Part shown: piece by piece, positions 39,724 through 54,703 of the stretch | How the letters are laid out: each line of letters opens with the position of its first letter | Position numbering within the stretch: position 1 is the stretch's first letter | From: Metopolophium dirhodum | Taxonomy: Eukaryota > Arthropoda > Insecta > Hemiptera > Aphididae | DNA: 64,000 bases | Reading direction: 5' to 3' | Assembly (NCBI RefSeq): GCF_019925205.1 | Contig: NC_083568.1 | Span: 5,446,237 to 5,510,236 of the forward strand | Translations under genes and position numbers: made by a program | The notes under the pieces: model-generated | The model's input: only the letters and a program-made list of their open reading frames with translations | Told to the model about the DNA's origin: nothing | The model's database searches: none

Positions 39724-42182
39724 CGAAAACGGTCCATGTGAAACCTCCGAAATGTGAACATTATAGTAAAAACGGAAATCGCGTGACAAAAAAATACCCG
39801 ACGACGGCGGGGTCGGATATGTTTTCGGTGAAAAGGTCAGGTCAGGTTTTACCGAGACGTTTACTCCGCGTTTTTAAATTAAAAAAATAATTATATTATC
39901 AAATAGTGTTATCATTATCGCGTTCGTATGTTGTATTATTAGGTATTATAATATGGTGATATAACTGCATACTCGGCTATTATGTTACCAAATAGAAACA
40001 TAAATACTGATTATTTTTTTTTTTATTATTTATAATTTATTCAATTTTTAATAGTTTTATATTTATGTATATTTTAAACTCAACATTTATCGTTTATATT
40101 ATACTCTACCGGACTACAATGCCTGCCGGCTACATCATAATTATTGCCGGAGAAACACTGCAGTGTACCTAAATATCTTACCTTTTTATACATAACCTAA
40201 ATGTAAAACCAATTTATATAATATATTTTAAATTAAATGTGCCCCGGTAATAGGTTAACATAAAAATCGGTACAGACATTCTTCGCATGTTCGAAATAAA
40301 TCACTTGAACGAATAACGTGTACATTTTATAAACATTGTATCCAACTCTATCCAAGAAACTGCTTTGGACGGGAAGTCTTACCGAGTATAAATCGATATA
40401 TACATATTTTTTTTTAAAGCTTAAGCTAAATCGAGTTTTTATAATATAACAAATACATGTTCGAGATCAAACAATATTCAATACGCTGTTCAGTATTTTA
40501 ACGATGGACTTTGGTCTGATATAAGGTCACAAATTAATTCAATTTTTATTTGCAATATTACTTGTTTAAGTGTACATTTTGTATATAAAAATTAGTAACT
40601 ACAATACGAATTTATCAGTTCATCACTAATGTGATAATGTATAGATATTATAGTATAACACTTAAAAAACGAAACAGCAATAATGAAACACTTTTTGTAA
40701 TGTATTTAAAAAATACCATAATTAGATCGTAATAAATAACTATAATTATAATAAGTTCAACAATAATACATTTTTAAAATTCATAAAAAAAACCCATATT
40801 CAGGTTTATAAACAATGCATTTAAGATGGAGAGTGATAGATTATTTAATGACCACGGTTCACGGATGTGAATAATGTTAAAAAGAAGAAATATTATTTTA
40901 AAATATTATGAACCAGAATATTTCTTACTTATCCACATTTACCACATTATTGAATGAGTTAATGATATTATTAATATTCTCAATTAGCATGACCGTAAAC
41001 GTAACATAATATCATATTATTTTAATACGTGAAAATATACATTAATAATAATTTTAAAAAAAAAATGGACACTAGACGACTCGTTAAATATTTTAAACGT
41101 TATGGATCATCATAATTCATTTCTAAACTATGAACATTGCATACCACACAGGTACTATAATATTATACTGTGTACACTATAAAACTGTACCTTGGTCGGG
41201 ACGAGTGGGAGTCAATAATTGGCTAATTAACATTAATTAAATTTTCTTGTGTGGCCCCAATGAGGAGTGTTCAAATTAGAATCTACGCGTCGTTTATATG
41301 TGCCTATATAAAAAAAAAAAATTTAACGTATCATTAAATATCATCATACATTCTCTTACGATATTATTATAATAACGGCATAATAATTATATGCACTTCC
41401 GACCCTCTCGCCGCTGCGGATCGATCGCGATGTCGCCGAAATGCGTACTTTGAATGGAACGCTCTGCCGTGTTATCTGCAACAGCGTTATCGCGGCAAAG
41501 GGGATTAAATGTCGGTGGCATCTTTTTATTGGTTGCGTACCCTTTAATATAATTTGTTGGTGTATAGCGTTTATGATATTATATGCGTGTATAAAATTAT
41601 ATACACGCTTTTCCGACACGTCGAGCCACCGAGAGGATTTTTCATCGTTCGCCCGCGTCCTATGACACGGCGGCCTTTCATTGAACATACTTGGGCGGGG
41701 AAGGGCAGGCGAGTTTGTTCGAATGAAAATAAAAACCGAAACGAAACGAAAAATAATAAATAGAAAAAACGCCGTCTAAAAACCGTTGGGTATTATTAAT
41801 ATCCTTGGAGTTTTATTTTATTTTTTATTTTGTGTTTTGTCTTTCAAAGGTCTCTTTTTTTATACGGACTCGCCCTCGGGCGGCCGTCGAGCAATCTTAC
41901 GCGCGGGGCAACGTTTTCCTCTCTCGGCGTACATCCTTAAAGAGCGCGTTCGCTCCGCAAATCTCGCGCGTGTTAAGGAGGAAAAAAAGACCAAAAGGAT
42001 TTCTTCGGAGCAGAGGGACGATAATAATATCTGAGACCGTGGGACATTGTATATGTATATGCGCGCGTACAGACACCGTCGTCGTAGTTTGCTCTTGCAG
42101 CAGCTCCCTTATATTTTTACTTGATTCTTTACGCCCGCACTCTTTATTTATTGTTTATCTTTTCGTCTTGTGATCTCTCTCT

Positions 42183-42198
42183 CCCCCCCCCCCCCCCC
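42183..42198. repeat. C16 homopolymer
   Basis: Sixteen C residues, preceded by (CT)n and followed by CCA trinucleotide repeats: a continuous pyrimidine-rich block of about 45 bases. Confidence 0.85.
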
Positions 42199-42402
42199 AC
42201 CTCCACCACCACCACCACAACCTACCGGTATCGTCGGGACCTTTTAAACTGATAACGAGCAGGGTATGTCGAGTTGTTTCTTTGAATGTTCGACAGTCTT
42301 TTCGTTACGGATTTTCCCTGAACACACTGGGGATAAAAAAAAAATAAAAACGCTATATGGTATAATATACAGAAAAAGGGAGTGCGCAAAAGCCAGCGAG
42401 TG

Positions 42403-42434
<32 letters not shown>

Positions 42435-42472
42435 ACAGAGGGAGAGAAAAGCGCGCGCGAGAGAGAGAGAGA
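42403..42472. repeat. (GA)n-rich block
   Basis: Pure GA at 42403-42429 and again at 42459-42472, joined by purine-rich sequence. Together with the pyrimidine block 200 bp upstream it could form an intramolecular triplex. Confidence 0.9.
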
Positions 42473-45400
42473 GTGAAAGCGCGGTGGAAGACGGTGGGGC
42501 GGGGGACAGAAGGGGAAATTTTCCCGGATGACCGGACCTGAAATGCCAATAGGGAATAGGTTAAAAATGCAATCTACAATAAATGTTTTTTGTCCAACAC
42601 AGATGTCTGTATACCCGCCGTTAGCGTATTGATTCGAATCGGAAAAACGTTATTACGGCCAACGATATATAGAAACGAGCATAAGTCATATGTGACAATG
42701 TGCGAGTGAAAAATTACAGTTATTACTCGTCGAATGCAATTAAACCGAACGGAAAAAAAATGTCACACTCATTCGCGATTCCCGCGCCCATCTCGACGAT
42801 AAAATGTATCGGTTTTTTTTTTGTTTTCCAAATCCGTTCTATACGCATAATGGAATATATTATTAATAAAGTTAATGAAATAAACAAAATAAAACGCCAC
42901 AAACGCGTAGGTCGATCTGCAGCGTTTACGTAATTGAATCGCTACTAAATATTATATGTGCAATTTTCAAACGTTAAAAGAATATCGAAATGCACACACA
43001 CACACATATATATATATATTATATACCTGCAGAATTCTCGTTATACATACATATTAATTCTTTATTTTAAAAAATTGATTTTATTATATTATTAAAACAA
43101 GTCAGTTTTATAGTTGGGCACATTCTGGTTCTAAACATGTCCGAACGAATATACTTTATCGCCATTAAACTGTTTTTAATTTCTCATTGTTATATTTCGG
43201 TTACGGGGGAACACACACATAGATAGACAAATATTAATTTCTCAATTAAAAGTTATTTTCCCATAAAACAAAATAAACGAAAGAATATAGTAGGTATCTA
43301 CCTAATATATTATAATCACTGATAATTAAATTGTATTCAAAAAGAGGTTAATTGTTATACGAGTATTAAATCAGGGGAATGTTTAAACAAAAAGTAGGTA
43401 AGTAAATTAATTTTTTTTTAACTGTAACATGTTTAAAACGTAAACCGAGTATAATATTATATGATGATAATCTACATTACAAACTATTCGTGTAGTTTTA
43501 TCCAGTTTTATGCGTAATATAATATTATAATTATTTTACAACAACATTTTTTTTTTGTTCAAAAAACACAAACAATACGTCAAATCACTGCCGTCCGTGA
43601 TGCATACGATTACACCGAAATCAAAACAACACGACCAACACGACTTGGCATTATCCTCAACGTAACATATTTTAATAATCGTTGGGCAAACAGCGGTTTA
43701 ACGAAATATCCGACAGGACGGTTGTATTATAGACGAATATATCTCTATAATGCCATTAATGATATAATGAAAATGTGTATTAACAACTCCTCGTAATGTA
43801 CAGGCAGCGCTCTTTGAAGTATGTATGACAAACAAAAAAATGAATAAATTCCGTACAAAAGAAAATAAAATATCGTGTATACATTTTATGCGGAGTACAG
43901 ACCTAAGCACGAAACCGGAGGTACATAATATAATTACAGCATAAGGGTGAGTTTTTTTTTTTTCAAAGAAAACTCGTCGGAGAACTATAATATATCCCCT
44001 TCGATCGGTGTTCGTGCGATCAACAAGTTTCGCCGGATGTATTTTTATTTTTATTTATGGACAATCACGCCAGCCAAATCAATACAGGCGAGTACGACTA
44101 TAGACATTTTGCACTTGCTCCTGCAGACCGCAGCGAAAATGTGCGAATTATTCATTGTACTGCGGCGCGTGTTTACATAATATATAGTTGTATTGCAGTG
44201 AAAACGAAATTTTCCTTTTTGAGCCTAAACCTAAACCCAATTTCGTGTAGGTATTATAATAATATACTACTTCAATGCGGTTCGCAGTATGATATGCATT
44301 CTGGCCAAGTGACAGGTATACGAGGAGGTATAGAGTAATAAAATACACTGCAATATAAGTTATGGGTGGCAAGTATTTTTAGCGGAACAGTTTTTCGTCC
44401 TTCACGAAAAAAAAAAAAAAAAAAAACAATGAAAAAGAAGAAATCATCACCACTCGAGTCGATGGTGCGTATATACAATATATCTACGAATTCATACACG
44501 GCACAAAAAATAATAATATGTGTACACTGTACAACAATAAAAAAACACTAAGGAGGTGTTGTTATAGGATACTATCGAATCGTTTAATGACGATTTTATT
44601 GTCAAGGACCGTCAGCTGTACCTACGCCACGTCTGTCCATCAGCGCTGCACATGGTTTTACCGTATGTCTTTTCACGTCGTCCTATTGTTCGCAACAATG
44701 TATATAGGTACTCCGGACAGTGATAACTTCTGATACGAATTAAAAAAAACATTTTTTTTTTTTTTATTCCACCAAGAAAACCCTCCGAGTGTCGAACAAT
44801 CGACGCACTCGAGTGAAAAAAAAAATGTAACCCTTCAGAAATAGATGGAAGTTTATTTCTTTGAATTTTTTGTATTATTTTTCTTGTTTTTTGCTCGGAG
44901 TGACGTCCTGCGGTTTCCTCGAATATAGAAAATAACACGGAAACGGAGCACGCTTCGTCCGAAAAAACTTAGTTTCAACTCAGTTACAATGCCTAACAGG
45001 TTGACTGTGGAGATTCGTAAAAATGTGCCACACCAAAAAACTTAATTTAGACCATTTTGGGGCGTAGCACATACATTATGTGTATGACAGCATGCTTTTG
45101 ACATAAACATTTCTGAAGTTGAAAAAAAAATGGTAGAACACTGCGAGGTAGAGAATTTGGTTATTTTTTTCGTGTATTATAAACTTACCATTTAAATACC
45201 ATGTTTGAAACGTGCTGTAAACAATTTTTGAATTAATTATTTGAAAAAAAAAAAATAAATAATAACATCCTTACTGGGAACTAAAAAAAAAAAGTCAAAA
45301 TTGATATTTGATATAAAATTAATTTTAGACTTCTTAAATTTGATAAGTAGTCATAGAACTATGGTTATTAAAAACATAACGTATACATATAGTATGTTCG

Positions 45401-48400
45401 TTTGAAGTGGATCGTCTTACACGTACATATTAGCAATAGTACAATAATTGCTCATTTTTTTCACTCGCATATATCATCATCCACAGAAATTATTATGTAA
45501 ATAATTGTAGTTCGTGTTAATGTTAAATATTTACAAACACAATATTATGTTTCTGTACATAAGACCTTATGTTTAATTTTAACGTTTTTCTCGTTAAATA
45601 TATATATTTTTTTAAATAAAATAAAAGTAAGAACGCTACACCGACTAATCCATCATGAGGACATTATATACGTTCGTTTTAATTCGAGTTTCAATTTTAT
45701 TTTGGCAAAAACAAATAATAATAGCTATTTCATTCTCATAACTCGTTTTCAACTATGTAGACGCACGTATTGAAGTATATATTATGTTTAAAACTGGTTA
45801 ATAGTAATAATAATAATTTATCCTGGAGAACTAGAATTTTGAGATGTTTATAAGGTAGGTACTCGGATGATATATTTTTCGAGAACATTTTAATCCAATC
45901 GCGAATTATTATTATTTATCATCAATTTATGCTAATGTCCGGTAAAGCTTTTATGGGGGGGGGAGGGGGGCTCAGAATTGATAATGAGACCATTCAGAAG
46001 AGGGTAATAATTAGTGGTGGTGTGCTCCTGCGCGTTTAATTTTCGCATTTAAATCATGATTTTCGACGACGCCAGGTCAGCAAACTCATTTTTATATTCT
46101 TATCGCACTTTGACTTATTACTGTTGTACCTATGTTCCAAAATCATTTACATATTATATTTACCGTCAGTTAATAGTAAATTTATTACGTCGATCTATTT
46201 CTCTCGCCTTCCCTTCTTCCGTTCTTTCGATTACTAAGTGCAACGTTACACATATTATTATATTCCTCTTATTATAATTACTAGTTGTGTAGTAAAATCC
46301 ATTTTGGGTTTCGATAATACAACCGGTGAATGTAACCGGTGCTGTGTCTGTCCGTCCGTCCTTCGCGACTACCGTGGTCATGGTTACCTGCAGGCTGCAG
46401 CAGCTGCAATATCAATGTTTATCTTATATACCTATGGACATTATAATATTATATGATGTGTATAGTGTATACGAGTGAGCCGTAACGGTTGTGATGGCGA
46501 CGGATTCATGAAAAAATATATCTGTCAAAATGTATAATGTCCGTTGTAGGAAAAAAAGTAATAGGTAATAGGACGTACATAATATAATATTATAATGATA
46601 CACTTGAAAAATGCATTCAAATGATTGACTTAGAAACCTATGTATAAGCTATATAATATAACATAGCCTTATGTACCTGTGTGGTATGTGTCTTCTAATG
46701 ACAACCTCAATGGTGCAAACCGGTAATTTGTAACACGTCATTGTGAAATAAATAATAAAATATTAATAATATTATTCACCTGCTTTTATTAGTGCATCAG
46801 CTGCAGATATAATAAATCGAGATGCCGGCTCGGTCTACTATATTATATATAGGGCATTTGGCGTTTAAAAATATTGTGTTCTTCGTTTGCGAATTTCTGC
46901 ATTAAACTAAATTTCTATATTGTATTATTTAATGGAATAAGTTTCCGGGACTATTTTTATAATAATAATATATTATTATGTTAAAACGAATAGGTAATAA
47001 AAACGGTATTTTTTGGTTGTCAAAATAACATTTCATAAATCTCGAGCATTTTTTAATAAATTAATGTTTACAAGACTCATATATTTTACGATATCAATTT
47101 AAAATAAATTGAGTTTCTCGTTTTTTTCTTCCTTGCAGTCACGTCAAAAAGGAAACCTTTGTGATTTTTATGGCGTACAAGACATTTTTAAAGAGCTACG
47201 TTTGACTGTGATTTATGTCATCACAAAAAACGACTGTCGCAATTTAATATATTTATACACGATCGAAGACTCGAAAAACTGCATTTATAGACAACTGTGA
47301 TTCGGATGTATTGACTGACAGCTGGTGTTCATAAACTCACAATGCTAAATTAAAACCTAAAATTTAACGCTTCTAGGGAACGCGTATAAGATAGAAATCT
47401 CGACGGAAGCGCACCTATGTCTATATTTCGCACTAATTACAATATCGATCGGTTCGTAATTATTGCAGTAACAACTTACAGTATACCATCTACGATGTAT
47501 ATCAGCACATCTATGGACCGCTTGCACCACTCGACTACAGATGGACTAAAATTGTTACGCGCGTGTTGCTAGTATTATAGATGACAGTTGTAATGAAATT
47601 TAATTTCTGACCACTTTGCACCATAATAATAGTGTACGTTCGGTTGTCGTAACCCGTATAATATAATATATTATATGCGTACATATTATTATTACATTGT
47701 ACGGAGCATCCTCTAAACGTGTAATATTAGGTCCGAGTTTCCGCCTGGGGCGCGAACAGGTCGTCGCGTCGAAAGTTTTTCGATATCCATAAGCCATGAT
47801 AATCTCGTCTCTCGCACAGTTTTCTGGTGAGATTTTCAAGACGTGCCGCGGACGGACGGTATTCCCGAGGACGGACCGACGTGGACGCAGTGTCCGTCGA
47901 CGGCTCGTCTCGGATGATGACAGTATTCTAACAACGATTACCTATACGATTGGTTAGGTTAGGTGTGACCGCTCTCGTAGCTATACGGTCGTGCGGATGT
48001 GCGCCAATAATATATCGGGTCGGCGACCAAAGGTTTCCGAGCTGCTGCAGCGGGGATCGCCGAACACACGCATGCACACACTCGCGGGCAGATGCTGTAG
48101 AATACTAATACTAATAATATAACGCACGTACCTACTATGCGGTATAAGAAGCTGAAATAAAAAAACAAACCCGCGGGAGATTAATGACTCGAGTCGTGCG
48201 TTTACGCCATTAACGCTAATTTCTGTGCGCGGTGATTCAAAGTAGTGCGGCGGCGTCCTCGTGCGGTAGCTGCTGCACACGTATATATCATGCATACGCA
48301 CATATCTATATAACTTACACACTCTCACACTTATAATAGGTACATATATTATAATAATAATAATAATATATACGCGTCTTGTCATCCGGCGGATAAGACG

Positions 48401-51004
48401 GCGGCAGAGCGCGTCGATGACGGGGGACAAATGTATATAATATGTATGTGTATATTATGCGCACGGAATGAAAATAAAATCGCTAAAACACTGAACGTCC
48501 ATTAGTCGGGGAACGGGGAAAAAATATGTATATATACACACATAATATACGTTTTAAAATATCATTATATTATATGTATACCTCTACCTATATATATATA
48601 TACCTAACTCCGTACACCGGCGTCGTGGCGCGCTATTTTTTCACCGGTGATATTATAATAATATATGTATGGGCACATTTACAACATGTATGGGTGCTGC
48701 ACATAATATAATACACCGACAGCCCGTGCAGACATATTATATTATATATTAAATAATATCGTTATCGACATTATAATATTATATTGTTACTATTATTATT
48801 ATTATTATTATTGAATGTAGGTACGCTAACCGATAACCTGGTATACATACATATTATTATATACTGCTCGGTTGCAGGTATATTATAGCCGTGCGAGGCC
48901 GGGAAAGTCGGCGAATGAGTTAAACTCGGAGGTACGGCCGGGTAAAAAAAGAGGCAATTATACGTAAACTAGTTTAATATGGCGTTGATTACATCTTTTG
49001 TTTTTTGAACGCAACTCGCGGTTTGAGGTATAAAAGTAAATATTTAAAAAATCTACTCACTACGATTGCGTGTCTAGACACAATGATAATATTATCACTC
49101 ATTGACAAAAATGGTATAACCTACACTTCATCGATGTTGCTGACATTTCTTGACTTAAACTGTAATCAACTTTGTCAATGCCGCACGGCCGGTATAAGGC
49201 GACGACAATAATAATACTATATAATACGAGTTCGTTGGCCGCGAAGCAAATGAAATTCTTGAATTTTCTTGTCTGCATAAAGTCGAATAATGTATTTTCA
49301 CTCCCGATAATTGCTTTCGTTATATGAAACGTTTTATGTCACGTCACTATAATATTATAATATCGTGTTCACACGGGATAAAAAGGTCAAAAAGTTTCGG
49401 TACAACATGACCGCCGCCACGCGTATTCCTGTGCACAACAAATGAACGACTGATTGAGAACCGTAAGATTTCCGATATCCCCGAATCATATTATATATAC
49501 GCATCACATATCATAATCAAGTATATTCAACACGACTTCGGATTGTTCGGATTTAGGCTTCGCATAATATACCTAACTCGATTTAACCGAATCGATGTCG
49601 GTCGCAGGTGTCTATATCGTTTCAACTATTATTCGATATTACCAGTGCAGCAGGTACAAGTCTGTCGAATATAGTGATAACAATAAATCGTCGATTTCCA
49701 CGCGGATCTTAATCCGAATACTTGCCTACACTTTTTTGTTGCATATACCTAGTCTGTATCCGCTTAATACGCGTTTTCGAGAGAACATATTTTCGCCATT
49801 TATATATAGGTGCCTGCATAGCTATACGACCGATGGAGAACGAATGTCCACCGCAGTATAGCGACCTGCACAGTGCGTCTATATTATTATAATATATCAT
49901 ATTATTATCGGTTTTGCCGGTAGCAAATACGTATTTTTCTCGACCTATCGTGATAACCTACATGTAGTTTGTATACTGTATACATTCTGTATATAGGTAC
50001 GCCTTATCGGCTCATTGAGCCATCGTTTTCGCGCGGTTATCCTCTAAAAACTGGAACAGCTCCAAATCGTTATTATATGACGTTTATAAAATAGATGGTG
50101 TAGCTGGTATGAGAGCGTATTATCATAGATATGTAATATTATTATTTACCGTTTGCACGAAACGGACGGCAGAGATCGGATCGAATAAACAATATTTTAA
50201 AGACTTTGGCTCGATTCGATTGGAATCACTCGCGCGCACATGTTATGACTGCGTATGTCTCGCGAATTCGTCGGTAAGACCATCCGTCGAAATCGTCAGA
50301 AAAATAAGAAAAAATGAAAACACGAATATATACAATTTCCGTTGGGCGCTACGCGAAACCGAAAATTAGTTCACTACACGCAAACCGAACAATTAACGAT
50401 TACATGGATGGATTTTGTTCACCTCGTCGTCTTAAACTTGCACAGTATCGTCGTAAATCGGCGACACTGCGTCGTGTGTGAATCGCAGCTCGTTTCGTCC
50501 TTCGCATTAAACAAATTAATATATATATTTTTCAGACGAGGTTAGTAAAATCAATTTACGGGAAGCTTAAGCTTTAGTCCGAAATATCTATAAAAACCAT
50601 GACTATAACTGATTCTGAAGTCTGAACACAGCAAAGAAATTCAAAGAAACGTCAGCCCGTCATTACTTCAGATAAATCGCATTTTTTTTACGGTATTTAA
50701 ATTTTCAAGCGAGTCATGAGCAATTTTGAATATTGTAATATATTTTAACACACTATTATGCTCGTTTACATAATTAAATACACTAAAACACAGACAATGT
50801 CCTCGCCTCGAAATTTGAAAGTATAAGAAAATTATTAAATTTTAAAGCTTACAACGCAAAATTTGAAATAGATACTGAAATAAAATTTACCTCGTTGTAC
50901 GCAGGATTTTAGTTCGGTTATAGCGTTTTACCCTAAGACTAGTCATAGACCCGCGGGGCGAGGGATTCATCCTCATTTACATAATTTTTTGTTTATTAGT
51001 ATTA

Positions 51005-51200
51005 TCATTTTTTTTTTTTTTTGTTTATATGACCCGTCTCCGGGCCTGCTAAAGGTGGCAACCCCATGTGTGATGTGAACACTGTCATAAGCATATGCCC
51101 CATACTAGTATAAGGTTTATGGTCACAAGAGACTTTTCTGCCGAAATGTTTGTGAGCCTGCACTATAAGGCGTACGTAGGCGGACTCGCGGGCACTATAT
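51005..51200 (-). mobile_element. Possible retroposon 3' end with A tail (minus strand)
   Basis: On the minus strand a unique, GC-balanced sequence of about 170 bp (51200 down to about 51027) ends in an A run, seen as the T14 stretch near 51009-51022. A GC-balanced segment ending abruptly in poly(A) inside AT-rich DNA is what a truncated LINE 3' untranslated region or a SINE leaves behind. I see no coding remnant, no polymerase III A/B boxes and no convincing target duplication, so the family is unknown. Confidence 0.35.
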
Positions 51201-54200
51201 TATAATATAGGTTACTCTATGTTATAGGTTCACGACAATGATATTACTATCGTCGTGCCGTTTTGACGGGACCGCGGTTTTAACCGGCGTTCAGGTACGT
51301 GGTATAGGTGCCTACTATACATATATACGATATTATATATTATAATATACATCGCGACCGACTTGTGAAACGCGCACGAAATGTGTTTGCGCAATGTCCG
51401 GGCGGCGGACGTCCGTCGATGTATAGACATAATAAATACTAAATAGTACCTATACATATACATAGGTATAGGTAATGCAGCCGTAACGAAACGCGCACAA
51501 ACATTATTATAGTCTATAACTATATAGTGTGCAAGGGCAGTGCAAGTGTGTGTGTGTGTGTGTGTGTGCGTGTGTGCATTTCCACATCGGATGGATATTT
51601 CGATGCTCTTTGACTGAGGCTCGTTCCCGGTAATTACAGATAATGGAATTCGGTCGCAGTCGTAAACCAGTAGCTAGCTATATATATATATATTATGTAC
51701 TTAATACTTGTATGCTCTCTAAACGCGCAGTGCATATATGTAGGTATAGTTATATAAGTATAGGTATACGCAGGTACACATACGAGTTAAGTACGCGACC
51801 GATAAACGACATAGTAATGGATTCTCGGGCGTGCGAAAATCTGCTACGATAATATAATATAATATATATATATATATATAAGTACCTCTACCTATAATAC
51901 CTATACACACGTAACCTGATATTTTACGACGGCTAAACGAATCGGTGAAATAATAATATTATATACTCGATCCGTTATCGCGCGTCTTGTTGATTACGAC
52001 AACCACCGCGGTCGAATCCACATGATGACGACGATAATGATAATAATGTATTTGTATAGGCATACCGCCGCCATAGCTACCTAGTAAATTGTAAATTACA
52101 TATATTATTATACCTACGTATCATATACTATTTCGAATCGGTATAATATGATATTAAATGTATAGTGTACAAATATAATATAACTGACCTAACCTGATAC
52201 GCTCGCGATTCGTATCGCATCGATCGATTCTATCGAATTAGCTGCAAGTGCAGTACGGGAGAAACATTCGAAATTCGAATGGGTTATAGATATTTACGTA
52301 TGATTTTCGTTTTCATTCCGTCGCCAGAAAAAAACAATCGTTACCGCACCGGGTGTCGAAAAGAGACGCCCGACCCCCTCAAACGAATTTAATATATTGA
52401 TATCGTGTGCGATAAACAGGCACGCCTGCCTATACGTAGGTACGATTCGAAAAAGCCTTTTTTTTTTACCCGACGAAATTCGATGATATCGTATTTTTTT
52501 TCAAACAATTTTTGACGTATTTTCACCGTGGAAATCCCGCCGGGCAATTGACTGCAACAGATCATTTCTCTTTAATATCATATTTTGTGCGGTAATAGCC
52601 CGTTCGTGTTCCGGATCACAAACTCGGCTCGCAGACTAAATGTCATTTCTCTCATTATTATTATTATGCTGGCGGTTAAAAAAAACAACTATACATACAT
52701 ACATAGGTAAACGGGAAAATACCAGGAGAAAAAAAAATAAAAACAAAAATCAGTTGTCCGACAAAATTTGTTGTTCGGAAGAGGAAAAAAACCCAAAACA
52801 AAATAACTCGTTGCGTGACTGCGCGCCCGTAATTACAGGCTGCGATGATATTGCAATTCGAATCTTAAACGGCGGTGTGTCCAGTTTTATTCATTCCGAT
52901 TACTATTCACTACAATATAGTGTAGTAATAATATTATTATATTGTGTACGAGCTATCCACCGGAGATTAAACGCTGGACGAGAGCTGAGATTGCGCCCGC
53001 ACGAACAGTATAGCTATATACATAATATAATATTATAGCCGCTCCGTCAATATGTCGGGCACGCCACTTTTTCGTGCAGATGTGATGTAAAAATAATAAT
53101 ATTACGCTTGCCGTACCCACTCCATTCCAAGACGTAATAGTTTCCGGTCCGCCGACCAGTTTTCGTCGGCTAACATAACCTAACCTAACCTTATACCCGA
53201 GACCGGGTGTATAAGTTCCCACCAGACCGCGGTCGTTCTCGACGTCCGCGGGTTCGGATTCGACGCAAGTCCACCGACCATTGACCAGCTGGCAATGGGT
53301 ATACCGGTCGAGGGGGCGCTCAAACTTTTTTGGAACAGAGTTTCGGTCGAGTTAAAGTCCGTTTGAAAACGTATCGAGAGGCTGAGGTTTTCCATGCGGC
53401 TGCCATTGCCGGATTGAGTTAATTTTTTTGCGCATATACCGGACTTCTGTGTTGGCGGCATGACTTCCGGGCGGCAAACCAGTCAGGGATATCAACTCGA
53501 ACGAACGCAATTAAGAAAAAAAAAACAAGGTTACACCTATACCACAAAATTAACGCGTCGCTTATTAATTACCTGCAGCTAGCTATGCGTCGTAGGGGTA
53601 TAACTGCAGAAACCTTAAAGCACTATACTGCTAAATCGTCAACCCAAAATGTCGGAATAGACCTGACTGGAATAGTAGTGCGCAATTCGTTAACCGTGTA
53701 TACATATACGGTCGACGACCGGCCTTGCAGCGGTCCCACGGCGGCGGGAGACTATCGCTTGGTTATAGGTATACGGTTACGAGACCGACGCACGCGGTAT
53801 ATTATAGGTATACCACCTTCTATTCGTTCCATAATTGGCGACGGGAAAAGCGTGAAAACGGTGCGATAATATCGGCGTGCGCGCATCTATTATACCGTGA
53901 CATTAATATGATATCGTTTGTGTGATAGTCGTTTATCCGTTTTATGTTCATTTTTATAAATCCTAAACCGCGGTAAGCGTATATATATATATACCGAACA
54001 GACACGAAATTCACTCAGCGGTCGGATCAGAGTAACCCCGCCATCGGTTCGACATTACCATTAATTACATACCTACCTATACCGCGCGTGTCGTTGCGCG
54101 TAAATCGTCGTGTCATGTTGCGCGGACGTCTTATCGGGTGTATTATGGCCGCGAATTAAATTCGAAAACCATTCGTCTTGATTGACGGGCAGCTCGACCG

Positions 54201-54703
54201 GAATCGATTGGAACGCGCCGCTGTATAATATTATGCTATAGGTATACGACGGTTACCCGTTCCTCTTTGTTATTGGCGTTAAACCAGTTTCGCGGTCAGG
54301 CGTCTCGGGCACAATGTTATAATTACCCGCGTGTTGTATATGTATAGAGGTACACCGTGGCCAAATTAATTTTATGTCAAAATATATACGTGTGTATTTT
54401 ATTTAAAGTTATTGCTCTCCCGGGGACGTGTGTGCAGAATATATTTTATAAATTATTATATATATATATTGGGTATATTAGATTCCGGTTTAAATTTGCA
54501 CGCGATTGTGTTAATGGTATTTAATATAATATTATGATAATCTAATAAAACTTGACGTCGTTATTATGTGTCTATAACGTATCGTACTATAATAACAATA
54601 TGTCCATGTATGTATATACGTATGATAAAATAATGATAAAGTTCAACGAACTTGGTAAGCGATCGTCGCTAATGACCGCGCGATCGAAAACAATTTCGAA
54701 CGC
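51201..54703. other. Gene-free DNA; one non-repetitive minus-strand frame
   Basis: No gene is recognisable. Holds (GT)n at 51546-51568 and a TA run at 51862-51880. From about 53040 to 53470 the base composition is more balanced and both strands carry open frames of 90 codons or so (52953-53222 and 53180-53461, minus strand), with no family match. A short CCTAACCTAACC string lies at about 53178-53190. Confidence 0.55.
51546..51576. repeat. (GT)n microsatellite
   Basis: About 11 pure GT units, then one CG interruption and three more. Confidence 0.9.

Larger units (their letters stand above)
37253..50930. other. Gene-free AT-rich DNA
   Basis: I find no recognisable gene in this stretch of 13.7 kb. 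It contains a 24 bp palindrome at 37417-37440, a 28 bp (AAT)/(ATT) palindrome at 39380-39407, (GT)n at 39696-39723, a C16 run at 42183-42198, GA runs at 42403-42429 and 42459-42472, an A-run at about 44406-44424 and G runs at 45955-45970. The stretch 38140-41400 is particularly AT-rich and plain. A polypyrimidine-AG string at 47120-47138 precedes a 53-codon open frame ending at 47300, listed as a finding only. Confidence 0.65.

Noticed and set aside
39528..39890. 120-codon plus-strand frame
   Set aside because: Crosses a (GT)n microsatellite that encodes its Cys-Val stretch; flanking parts match nothing known to me.
41356..41688. 110-codon minus-strand frame
   Set aside because: Not low complexity, but no recognised domain and an overlapping opposite-strand frame of similar length.
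53176..53192. Telomere-like CCTAA repeats
   Set aside because: Only two to three units of the insect telomere word; expected by chance in AT-rich DNA.
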